A stretch of DNA of 10,742 nt from Saprospiraceae bacterium. Lineage in GTDB: Bacteria > Bacteroidota > Bacteroidia > Chitinophagales > Saprospiraceae. Position 1 is the stretch's first letter; every line of letters begins with the position of its first letter. The stretch covers positions 1 through 10,742 of the forward strand of contig JADKAE010000044.1 in the NCBI GenBank assembly GCA_016715405.1, written 5' to 3'. Shown here piece by piece: positions 1 through 7,925 of this stretch. Under the pieces are notes generated by a model. That model was not told where the DNA came from, did not search any database, and worked only from the letters and a program-made list of their open reading frames with translations. The translations under genes and the position numbers were made by a program.

Positions 1-1668
1 AAAGGGGCATTCTTGTGGTTTCGAATAAAACTATCTATGTCGCTGACACTACTCCGATGCAGGTACATCGCTTGAACTGCCGAATCTTCCCAATGTTTTA
101 TCATACGCAGGCCGGCAATATTCCTGTTCGTTCGATTGGAAGGGGGCACGGCATGATCTGACAATATGGCAATTTCAGTGCCTTGCGATGCACGCCTGGT
201 TTTGATAGTCATACCACCGGATTTGCCGGCGATGAAAGACGCTTCCGGTTGTGCAGGCGCCTGGGGTTCGTTTTTCGGAACGGTATCCGCTTTCAGGGTG
301 GCAAATCCAGGTCTGCCGCACTTTTTCTTCTTTCATACGCCAGTATTTTCACGAATTCGGCGCTGCCGCCGCATGCATAAGTAATATAGCGCAACAGGAG
401 AACAAGTAAAAGCAGCCAGTACCAGGGTTGGGAAGGGGGCTCGAAATTGAGGTCGCCGGAAATAAAGAGGCCGTTCCCGCTGTCATTTACTTCCAGGTGA
501 ATAGCGCCGTAAACTTTATTTTCGGTAAGTTGTGATACCTTAAACGACCAAAGCGTGTCGGTAATGCCGCCTATTGGTTGCATCATCGGGCGCCCCACGG
601 CATCGTAAAAAGTTATACGATAAGGCGGATTGCCCTTGTTGAAAAGTAAAATGATGGAATCGGTATCGAAACGGATGGTTTTTACCGTAAAAATATTGCC
701 CAATATGATTACCAAGCTATCTTTTCCATTGGGTTTACCCTTGTCGGAAATGGAAATATACAAACTATCCGGGTTGGTAACGTCATAAATAATCAGTCGA
801 CCCGAACAGGCAAATTTTGAAGTATCCAGGTTTTTTTTTGCCGAGCCATAGATCGTGTCCACCCGCGGTTGCACAACATTGGAAAACTGGAATTCGATCT
901 GTAGGGCTCTGTAGTTTGTAGTTTTGGTACTGATCCCGTTCGGTAGAATCTGCTCCTGCAAAATCTTGTCGGCTTGTCTGCCAATTTCAGTGTCCGGTTG
1001 GTTTTTTATAAATTCCCGGTAGGCACAAGCCGTTTTGCTTTCAGGCAAACGCGGAGTTTTTGACGTTGGGGCGGCTGGCGGATCGTAGGGGACTTGCGAA
1101 TTGGCGTTATTGGGGGGGGATCGAATTGGAGGTTCTGTTGTATTATCTGATTCCGGGTTGCGACGGCGTTGGGAATTTGAAAATATTGTATGAAAAGGTG
1201 AATTTTTTTCAGCCAAAATTTCTTTGCTTGAACACGAGCCTGTAATGGATTTTATATTTTATACGTACTTTCCCTTCTCCGTTTTTAACAGGCGTGAAAG
1301 GAAGTCGTTCAGTGGCATCGCTGCCAAGGCATACAGGTTGTCTGCCGCCGCTAACCTCATCCCATTTTTCAATGTTAAAAGATGCCATGATATGATCGTT
1401 GGCGCCGGTATACTGAAAGTCTTTTAGTACCAGAAAAATTTGATTTTGTGTATTTATTTTAATATTGGAACAGTCGAACGTATACACCCCGTTGGTTTTT
1501 TTGAGGGGAGTGCCCCAGTTCGTCGGTTGCTTTTGCTGCAAATTCAAAAGACCCTTTAATGGTTTGTTCGCCATAAGTAAATTCAAAGGTTTGGCGCTGA
1601 CCCATGGCAGGAAATGTCCATAGGATCAATACCAAAATCAGACCGAGATATCGTTTTTGAACCTTCAT
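1..1668 (-). CDS. Membrane protein with signal peptide, extracytoplasmic region, one TM helix and a cytoplasmic tail that may start a JAB/MPN domain (partial, frame-broken)
   Basis: The start at 1668 gives a signal peptide (MKVQKRYLGLILVLILW, then FPAMGQ). A beta-rich region follows, then a Pro-rich linker, a short helical motif (AYREFIKNQPDTEI) and a second beta-rich region with PYRITFYDAVG. A hydrophobic helix (WYWLLLLVLLLRYITYA) lies at about 365-424. Reading must change frame near 1524, near 1237 and near 307. Across the last break the frame stays open to position 1 and gives a Pro/Gln linker and about 60 residues ending in AMYLHRSSVSDIDSFIRNH. That end resembles the strand-helix that opens JAB/MPN domains, before the GGFLLG-type strand; the metal-binding residues would lie outside the window. 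It is the fourth gene of the Ubl operon, 38 bp after its paralogue. Topology suggests a periplasmic sensor part and a cytoplasmic enzyme part. Membrane architecture is fairly sure; the JAB call is tentative. Confidence 0.6.
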
Positions 1669-1706
1669 TTATGTAAAGATATTTGGGCGGTTGAACAGTG
1701 GAACGA

Positions 1707-3233
1707 TTACGGATAAGCATATCCTGTCATCCGCTTTTTGTTCTTTCTTCGGCGCCAAAACAGCAAGAACAGCAGCAGAAACAGTATTGAGAAGATAGCG
1801 ATAAAAAGGAAGTACCAGAATGAATGGTCAGGCAACGCCGGCAAATTAATTTTAGTGGGCACTACCTGGTCGGTAATGTCATCGGCATCGTGTGTTTTAA
1901 TGGTTACCTGGCCAACGAGCCCGGCAGCGATAAGGTCTTCTGCTGAAAACTTATATGGACTGTTGTCGTTCTTTTTTACCGAAAACACCACACCAAGACT
2001 GTCAACAAAGTCGATACGATACGGGCTTTGGCCCTGGCTGATATGCAAAGTGTACTGTTGTTTGATGCGTCCATTTCGAGTCGGACCACCATAGCATCAT
2101 CTTCAAACATCAGGGAATCTCGCCGCCCGACGTCGCCGTCTTGTACCAGAATACCATAGATGCCACCTCCACGCGGATACCGTACATGAAGCGCAGACGA
2201 ATCGGCACTCCAGCTGACTTCCAGGCCTTCATCCCAGGAAATATCTTTGTATCGGGGCGATGTGGCGTTCATTATTTTTATCAGCCGACTGCCATCGGGT
2301 TGTTTTTGCTCGATAAGCCTTAAGGGTTCCCTGGGTGGCTGAGGCTGCGGATCTACCTTCAGTGGTTTTTCTACGGTTTGTAACAGGCTCTGTTTTTTTT
2401 CATCTGGGCCAGGCGCAAGCTATCGTACTTGCCGATGTATTGTCTTTTTTGAAAATAGTCCAGGTATTGGGTTAGGCAATATCTGTCGCGCTTCTCTGGG
2501 AGGCATCCGAGCCCTTGCATTTAGCCCAAAGAATTTCGTCATAACTGTTTATTTTGCTAAGGGCATCAGGGAGACAAGTAGAAGTAGGGTATTTTTTTAT
2601 CAGCAGAAAACAGGAATCGTAATTGTAATTTCCACATGCTTTGCACAACGATTGGTCCGGAGGAGCCGGAATCGGGATGCCTGTTACTTTTACGCGGATT
2701 TCGGCATTAAGATGCCCCAGTGTTTCGCCGCTCTCCGCATCCAAAATCTGTATAGGCAGTACAAGGGTGGGTTCTCCGTTTTGAAGTATTTTAAAAACCA
2801 GCTTATAATCCGTGGTGTTGGATTTGAAACGATTCAATTCTACAATATATGGCAAGGATGACACCGGCTGGAATTTGCCCTGCGAAGCATATTCATCGAA
2901 TTTAAGCTGTAGATTTCTTTTATGTTTTCTTTTAATATTGACGTCCCGGAGATAAATTTCCAATAGAAAAACTTTAGCGCCCTTAAAGTCAAACTGAGCA
3001 GTATCATTTTTTAATGCAGGCCTTCCGGTTCCTCCGGCCTCACTCTTGTACTGCGCGATCAACGTCAGCTCGCCATTCCCTTTTTCAGAATCATCACCTA
3101 TTCGGAAGCGAAACGGAAACTTCCTCGAATAGGCATCCAGCCTGGGCCCGGAATCCTGCCCTGCAATCACAGTCGGGCAGGATAAAATAGCCATAAGCCA
3201 TAGCAGCCTGCTGTAAATCGCATATTTTTTCAT
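1707..3233 (-). CDS. Receptor-like membrane protein, paralogue of the next gene (frame-broken)
   Basis: The protein has about 505 residues once frames are joined. It starts with a signal peptide (MKKYAIYSRLLWLMAILSC), followed by a beta-rich N-terminal domain and a Cys-rich helical stretch (CFLLIKKYPTSTCLPDAL, later YCLTQYLDYFQKRQY) that resembles the short helical repeats of Bacteroidota proteins. Then come a charged Pro-rich linker, a beta-rich domain with SPYRIDFVDSLG, and a TM helix (FWYFLFIAIFSILFLLLF) at about 1758-1822. The tail is short and basic (RRRKNKKR), which predicts its cytoplasmic side. Frames must be joined near 2500, at the run of eight T at 2393-2400, and at about 2046-2050. 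The ATG overlaps the E2 stop by four bases (ATGA), so the two are probably translationally coupled. I do not recognise a named family. A sensor or anchor for the Ubl machinery is inference. Confidence 0.65.
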
Positions 3234-4043
3234 TCCGAACTCTTTTTGTTGATGGTAATTTTCGGTCTGCTCGGCGGGGGTGTCTCGGTATTTATCGTGA
3301 TACCTTTGATGACCATTCTGGGTTTTTGCTCAGGCATCGTATCCACTTGTTCGAGTGGCGGACCGGCAGGCGCCGGCGCTGTTTTTCAGGTTCTGTCACC
3401 ACCTGTTCCGGTTCCCTGTGGGGATCAATTACCAGTGGACTTTCATCGACAAAAATATTCTGGTGTTTGTTTACAATGCCCTGGGGTTCAGCTATCCGGA
3501 GCACCCAATCGGCAACGACGCTGTCTTCGGGGAATGGCGGCGTGTTCCTCAGCATGATAATTTTTATATTGTAAAATTTCGCCTATACGAAGCACCAGTT
3601 GATACAGGTCAGACATTTTACCCAGATTTCGGGAATTGCTGCAAACGCGGCCTTTTGACGGTCCGTCAGAACGGATGTTTGGGTGCCAAACATCCGTAAT
3701 CATGCGGATAATAGTGGGTTGGATAGGATAGTTAACAGGTAGCGTAATTTCCAATATGTGATGGTTGCCATAGATAGGCTGCTCATCTGCATTGATCCCA
3801 ACCATAGAATTAAACACATAATGAACATGGTAAATGGTGGAATATGGAGCGGGGTAATAGTTTTCACAACCTCCCAACGAATAATATTGCTGTGAGCGCA
3901 GCTATTATTTGATGTTCTTTCGCCCAGCGAATAAACTTTCGTTCAGCCTGAAATACCGGATGGTTAAAGTCGTAGTGCGGAATCGCCTGGATGTAGCTCA
4001 TATTAGTACTTTTGGGTGAGTAAAGTGCTGGTTTGGGATTCAT
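3230..4043 (-). CDS. E2 ubiquitin-conjugating enzyme-like (UBC fold) protein, frame-broken
   Basis: The core reads like a classical E2. A beta meander (HHILEITLPV) is followed by YPIQPTIIRMITDVWHPNI, containing the YPxxP turn and the HPN motif (codons 3677-3685), then GRVCSN, whose Cys codon at 3641-3643 sits where the catalytic E2 Cys belongs, then helices (YQLVLRIGEIL, ADWVLRIAEPQGI). E2 enzymes accept a Ubl as a thioester from an E1 and pass it to a target. I chose the ATG at 4043 because it opens the helix AERKFIRWAKEHQ expected before the beta meander. Joining needs one base removed near 3902, one near 3547 (giving EEHPPFPED) and a shift near 3370. The last shift yields a Pro-rich tail with PKITINKKSSE and a stop that overlaps the next ATG. 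The tail of about 85 residues goes beyond a minimal E2. It lies 26 bp after the Ubl gene. Confidence 0.85.
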
Positions 4044-4069
4044 CGAAAAGGGTAGAGGAGCGTAATCCT

Positions 4070-4348
4070 CTAACCGGCGACGAGTTTGGGCACAAAAAAC
4101 AGGGTGTCGCCGTCAACAATTCCCACATCCATCAGGCATTTGTTTTCTTCTACCGTTACTCCCCGCGTTTTGGAACTAAGCTCATAAATGAAGGGCTCTC
4201 CTTCTGCACTACTGCGGGGCGCCAAATTTTCGCGTAGCAACTCCTCGACGATCTCCTTGCCTGTTGTATATTTGGACAATTCGACGTCTAATTCCTGACC
4301 ACTGGGTTGTAGGCGGATAACTAAATTCAAAAGGTCATTTGCAGCCAT
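4070..4348 (-). CDS. YukD/EsaB-type ubiquitin-like protein, 92 aa
   Basis: This is an intact small beta-grasp protein and the first gene of the operon. The pattern is strand (LNLVIRLQPSG), strand (ELDVELSKY), helix (GKEIVEELLREN), a longer loop, then LMDVGIVDGDTLFFVPKLV, which matches the ubiquitin/YukD signature L-x-D-x-GI-x-x-GD-x-L. The chain ends in Ala-Gly with nothing after it, so a C-terminal Gly would be exposed without processing, as needed for activation by an E1. YukD/EsaB proteins also occur in type VII secretion, but no such genes are nearby; the adjacent E2 argues for a conjugated modifier. I prefer the ATG at 4348 over a TTG three codons upstream because the strand begins soon after it. 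No strong Shine-Dalgarno site is seen. Confidence 0.8.
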   Translation of the reverse strand: MAANDLLNLVIRLQPSGQELDVELSKYTTGKEIVEELLRENLAPRSSAEGEPFIYELSSKTRGVTVEENKCLMDVGIVDGDTLFFVPKLVAG

Positions 4349-4445
4349 TGCGTTCAATTTATTGGTTTATCATTAAATTTTGTTGGCAAAATGCTAGTCT
4401 AATATGCTTTATTGCTTGAAAATCTGTTTCGTGAACGCCAAACAC

Positions 4446-4497
4446 AAAAAAAGATGCGTCAAGCGAACCACGCTGGTTCGCTTGACGCCTCTTTTGT
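4446..4497 (-). terminator. Strong, probably bidirectional hairpin terminator
   Basis: Arms GCGTCAAGCGAACC (4456-4469) and its exact complement (4475-4488) form a 14-bp perfect stem with a five-base loop. On the minus strand the stem is followed by ATC and seven T; on the plus strand by CTCTTTT. It insulates the Ubl operon from transcription arriving from the right. It lies about 300 bp past the stop of the upstream gene, which is far for that gene's own terminator. Confidence 0.75.
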
Positions 4498-4616
4498 ATC
4501 AAACAATGGAATACATCGTGGTTCATAATAGGTAGTTTATGAATGTAAATATACGAAATTATTTCCTGTTTCCAAATCATTAATTGAATTTATGGTTTTA
4601 TTCCAACTTTTGGGGT

Positions 4617-4745
4617 ATGCCGCGACCACAAAAGCGTGGGTGTATACTTCTCTTGCTACTCTTGTTGTTCATGATATTTTCGGATAGCCGCAGCAGGCGG
4701 CAGCGATTTATAATGAAAAAGGCAAAGGTTCAGTTTGTGGTGTGA
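4617..4745 (+). CDS. Possible 42-aa small membrane peptide (doubtful)
   Basis: This is the only plus-strand reading frame with any shape. A basic start (MPRPQKRGC) is followed by about twelve hydrophobic residues (ILLLLLLLFMIF) and a basic tail (SRSRRQRF). GGGG lies just before the ATG. It falls in a low-complexity intergenic stretch, faces against all other genes and has no recognisable homologue, so it may be chance. Confidence 0.15.
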   Translation: MPRPQKRGCILLLLLLLFMIFSDSRSRRQRFIMKKAKVQFVV

Positions 4746-4790
4746 ATTTTGAATCAATTTTTGCCCTATGAACATAGAGGCGCCCCCTCC

Positions 4791-6446
4791 TCAGTTCCTT
4801 GAACGCGGGGCCTTGTCGTTGGTTTTGGCCGGTTTGGGTGCTTTGGCTGGCGTTTGCGGCCTGTTTGCTGGTGGCTTTACGGTTTGTGGCCGCGTGGGTT
4901 CGGTTTGGCGTTTGCGGTTGGTTTCCTCCCATTTTTGCCGGTGGTAATCGGGCGCTTTTTCTTTGGGCAGTGTTACGTCGGCGGGCTTTTTATCGCGTGG
5001 GGCTTGCTCGCGTGGCGGCTGGGCGGGTTGTTTGGTTTCCGGTTTGCGGGCGGGCGGCTGCACGGCAGGCGCGGGTTCTCTGGGCGGCGCCCAGTCGGCG
5101 CGTTTTTTTTCGCTTTCATCTATCCGGCGTTTGTTATCTGTGGCGGCCTGTTCGCGGGCGCGGTCGAGTTCGGGGTATTTGCGTTTGTTTTTTCCAGGAA
5201 TTCATCCGGGGCGAGGGGCTGCCCGGGTTGCGCTTGTTGTAGTCGCGGCGGCTTTCCTCGAAACGGCCGTATTCGCTCAGGCGGCGCAGCAGTTCGGCCT
5301 TGTTGTCGAGCCATTCGTCGGGGATCAGGTGGCGGTTGCGGTCGTGCCAGACGCCGGTGGCTACGGAAATGGCGGTTCCCGAACGCCGGTGTCCGCGGTA
5401 GTGTTCCACAAAATGGGTCGACAGGTGGTTATAATGGTGGTGGTGGTGCGGATGCACGTAGTACCAGTCCATAAAATACCACGAAGGCGATGCCCACGAT
5501 CACGATGGTGTTCTGGTAGGGATAGTAGCCCCATTCGTACCACCAGGGGTAGGGGCGCCAGCAGGGGCTGGGTACCACCAGGGGTAGCCGTACCACCAGG
5601 GATAGTGGTAGTAGTAGTGGTGTTGAACCACCCGGGTTCATCGGCGGTGTAGTAGTCGGTATAGTCGTCGTACGGATAATCATACTCGTCGGCGTATTCG
5701 CGGGCGGCGGCTTGCAGTTCACTTTGGGCTTCCGGATCGTTTTGGAGGGTATTTTTCCAGTCGTCGAGTTCCTGCGCGTGTTCGCGGGCCACGGCCAGGT
5801 TGAGCGAATCGGTTTGGCGGATGGTCGCTTCCGGCTCGGAGCGGTACAAGTCGCCGATCATGATGGTAAAACGCAGGTCTTCGTTGAGGATTTCCAGCAC
5901 TTCGGGTGTTTCGAGCAGGTTGTCGAATGCCTGGCGCGCCGGCGCAGGGTAGGCGTCGGTGAGATTTTCAAACGTGCGCCGGGCGGTTTGGTTGAGCGCA
6001 TCGATTTTACGCAGGATGCCCGGACTGTTCCACACTACCTCCAGGGCTTCGGCTTGTTTGTTTTGGGGCAAAACCTTCAACAAATCGCGGTAGGCGGCTT
6101 CCGATTCGCGGGCGTCGGCAAGGCGCTCGATGAGGCCCGGGTAACGTGTCAGGTCGAACCATACTTCCTGTGTGGCCCGGGGATAATCCTCAAGCAGGTT
6201 GCGGAAGGCGGCGGCGGTTTTTTCGCGCTCGTGGTTCATTTTGACAATAATTTCGGGGTACTGGCAGGCTTCGAGGATGGCCAGCCGGGTGTCGCGCGGG
6301 TACAGCGCCAGCGCTTCCACCGATTTTTGGTTGTCTTCGGCCAGTTCGCGCAGCAGCGCTTTGTCGGTTTGGGCCATCAGCCCGGCAGACAACAACAGCA
6401 TTGCCCACAACAGCAGGTAAAGCGGTCGGATTGCAGTCGTTTTCAT
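4791..6446 (-). CDS. Exported protein with helical repeats, aromatic/His-rich segment and basic Pro-rich tail (frame-broken)
   Basis: The ATG at 6446 gives a clean signal peptide (MKTTAIRPLYLLLWAM, then LLLSAGLMAQ); the ATG at 6479 only adds unrelated residues. About 230 residues follow, made of four to five degenerate helical repeats of about 40 residues. They share P-x3-(R/Q), a Tyr-Pro or Ser-Pro mid-point (QYPEII, RYPGLI, NSPGIL, ETPEVL) and a closing AF-x2-LL-x-Y pattern. An acidic Tyr-rich stretch leads into HYPWWYGYPWWYP, PYPWWYEWGYYPYQN, a hydrophobic strand and HPHHHHHYNH. A charged helical part (YPELDRAREQ) and a Lys/Pro tail end at 4791. At least five frame breaks lie between about 5100 and 5625. 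The YP-containing start loosely recalls DUF3300 proteins, which are also exported, but I cannot confirm that. Function unknown; location is periplasm or cell surface. Confidence 0.65.
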
Positions 6447-6579
6447 AGTTGTATTGTGTGTTATTGGAAAAATGACCATGGGCGTACAGCCCTTGCCTTC
6501 CTTTCATACTTTACAAAAAACGCCGCTTTCAGGCGGAAATCAAATGACTTGCGTCAGCCCTTCCGCCGTATTTCATCCT

Positions 6580-6614
6580 AAAAAACAGGCTGCCCGACCT
6601 TTCAGCGGGCAGCC
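6580..6614 (-). terminator. Rho-independent terminator of the SnoaL-like gene
   Basis: Perfect 9-bp arms, GGCTGCCCG (6588-6596) and CGGGCAGCC (6606-6614), enclose a nine-base loop. On the minus strand they are followed by TG and six T. It begins 22 bp after the SnoaL-like stop codon. Confidence 0.8.
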
Positions 6615-6635
6615 CTGTGAACTGTCCTTGAAATA

Positions 6636-7040
6636 TTAATTGTCGCGCAGGGCGGCGTTCAGGCTGCTGAAATCGCCGGAGGAAGTCCAGTCGATTATTT
6701 CGCCCTGGTCGTTGAAGGTCCAGACAAAAGTAGCCTGTACGCTGAAGGGTTTGCCCGACTTGCCGGCGATGCCGTCGTGGCGCACTTCGTTGATTACTTT
6801 TCCCGGTTCTTCGCGGAAATTGGAGGGCTCAAAATGAGTAGTTTGCGTATTCCTGCCCAAAGCCGTGAAGAAATGGGCGACACCTGTTTTGCCGCGAAAT
6901 TCGCCGCCAAAGGGCGCTACGGCCGGATCGGCGGCGTTAAAAAATACGACGTTTTCAGAGAGGCGGTCGAGGATGCCGGGTACGTCGCCCTGGCTGAAGC
7001 AGGCGTAAATTTGCTGGATGGTACTTACGTGGTTTTGCAT
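6636..7040 (-). CDS. SnoaL/NTF2-like domain protein, 134 aa
   Basis: Single-domain protein of the cone-shaped NTF2-like fold. It opens with a helix (TIQQIYACFSQGDVPGIL), then LSENVVFF and a central FRGKTGVAHFFTAL, which is the typical G-x-x-x-hxxFF helix. Long antiparallel strands follow: ATFVWTFNDQGEIIDWT, where the family usually has W-x-h-x-D/N-G-xI. Length matches the family's usual 120-140 residues. I chose the ATG at 7040 because the first helix starts right after it; the frame extends 14 codons further to 7082 without homologous features. The family includes polyketide cyclases, isomerases and many proteins of unknown role, so no substrate can be given. The gene is intact and has its own terminator; it stands 84 bp after the hydrolase gene. 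Confidence 0.8.
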   Translation of the reverse strand: MQNHVSTIQQIYACFSQGDVPGILDRLSENVVFFNAADPAVAPFGGEFRGKTGVAHFFTALGRNTQTTHFEPSNFREEPGKVINEVRHDGIAGKSGKPFSVQATFVWTFNDQGEIIDWTSSGDFSSLNAALRDN

Positions 7041-7124
7041 GATTGATAGCGTTTTAAAAGTGAATTTCATTTGATGAAACAAAGGTGCAGCCGGGTATTG
7101 GCCACAAACCAGTTCAAAGTTTGT

Positions 7125-7910
7125 TCACTTTTTATTCAGGCTGTTCAATCCTTTTTCGGGCAGCAAAATTTTCCCTAAAAACCGATGGTAAAGCTCAAAA
7201 TCGCGCAGGTTGTTGTGCGCGCCGCCTTCGATGGTCACAAAATGGTCGCCGGGTTTGAGGCAGGCTTTCAGGCGCAGGGCCGAGCTGAAGGGCACCACCC
7301 GATCGCGGGTGCCGTGAAAAATGACCACCGGAATATGCGTACGGCGCAGGTGCTGGTCGTTGGGAAAGTGAAACGCCGGCCGAAAGGGCGGCTGGCCGCG
7401 GCGCAGGTGACTGGCCAGCAGTCCGGCAATATTATCGAAGGGTGTTTCGAGGACGAGCAGGCGGGCGGGCTCGTGTGCAGCCAAATAAGTGGCCATGCCG
7501 GTGCCCAGCGAGCGGCCGTAGAGGACGATCTTATCGGGCGGGTAGCGCTGCCGCAGCCAGCGGTACACGTGCAGGGCGTCGCTGAAATAGGCTTTTTCAT
7601 CGGGTTCGCCGCCGCTTTTTCCGTAGCCCCGGTAGTCAACCGCCAGGAAATCGTAGCCCAGTGTGGTAAAATCGGCGTGCAGGGTGCCCCAGCGTTGCAA
7701 GTTGTCGCGGTTGCCGTGGAAATACAGGACCACGCCGCGGGATTCATGGTGTTGCACGCGAAAAAACAGGGCGTTGATGCGTACCCCGTCGGCCATGTCG
7801 AAAAACAGTTCCTCAAAGGGGGCGTCAAACCGAAAAACATGGTTTTGCGACAAGAGAACCGGCCGGAACAGCGTTTTTTTCTGTAAAAAGGCGGACAAAG
7901 GTTGCAGCAT
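7125..7910 (-). CDS. Alpha/beta hydrolase (serine hydrolase), 261 aa
   Basis: Intact alpha/beta hydrolase fold. VVLYFHGNRDNL (residues 60-71) is the strand and oxyanion turn with HGN. VDYRGYGKSGG (91-101) is the typical next strand. YGRSLGTG (131-138) is the nucleophile elbow with Ser134; HGTRDRVVP (199-207) holds the acid Asp203; GGAHNN (229-234) holds His232. The triad is therefore complete. The sequence style is that of the BEM46/ABHD13-17-like hydrolases, serine esterases or thioesterases of mostly unknown substrate. The first 25 residues are hydrophobic and basic but not a clear signal peptide. It lies 15 bp after the MazG-like gene, so it is probably the last gene of the globin operon. 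Confidence 0.88.
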   Translation of the reverse strand: MLQPLSAFLQKKTLFRPVLLSQNHVFRFDAPFEELFFDMADGVRINALFFRVQHHESRGVVLYFHGNRDNLQRWGTLHADFTTLGYDFLAVDYRGYGKSGGEPDEKAYFSDALHVYRWLRQRYPPDKIVLYGRSLGTGMATYLAAHEPARLLVLETPFDNIAGLLASHLRRGQPPFRPAFHFPNDQHLRRTHIPVVIFHGTRDRVVPFSSALRLKACLKPGDHFVTIEGGAHNNLRDFELYHRFLGKILLPEKGLNSLNKK

Positions 7911-7925
7911 GGCTTGGCGTCGGAC

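Larger units (their letters stand above)
4349..4790. other. Intergenic region between the Ubl operon and the helical-repeat gene
   Basis: This 442-bp AT-rich gap holds a strong hairpin at 4456-4488 and one doubtful short plus-strand reading frame at 4617-4745. The 107 bp between the hairpin and the Ubl start must contain the operon promoter if the hairpin terminates. I found no convincing match to the Bacteroidota promoter (TTTG, about 19 bases, TAnnTTTG) there. No RNA gene was recognised. Confidence 0.6.

Noticed and set aside
2393..2400. Programmed ribosomal frameshift at the run of eight A (minus strand)
   Set aside because: A slippery run could do this, but the same gene and most neighbours need shifts at non-slippery sites too, so sequence error is simpler.
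3246..3557. Plus-strand 103-codon frame with a hydrophobic start
   Set aside because: It is antisense to the E2 tail, whose corrected frame ends in an ATGA overlap with the next gene.
4070..4348. YukD-like protein as part of type VII secretion
   Set aside because: No EssC/YukA ATPase, WXG100 or related gene is nearby; the neighbour is an E2.
4799..5652. Long overlapping plus-strand reading frames rich in Gly, Arg, Trp and Val
   Set aside because: They are antisense shadows of the GC-rich, low-complexity minus-strand gene and show no domain pattern.
6514..6540. Small hairpin (CCGC/GCGG) followed on the minus strand by CG and six T
   Set aside because: A four-bp stem is too weak, and the SnoaL-like gene already has a strong terminator just before it.
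5712..6581. 289-codon plus-strand frame
   Set aside because: It lies opposite the signal peptide and helical repeats of the minus-strand gene, a high-GC shadow.
7185..7886. 233-codon plus-strand frame opposite the alpha/beta hydrolase
   Set aside because: The minus strand carries a complete catalytic triad and family order; the plus frame shows no motifs.
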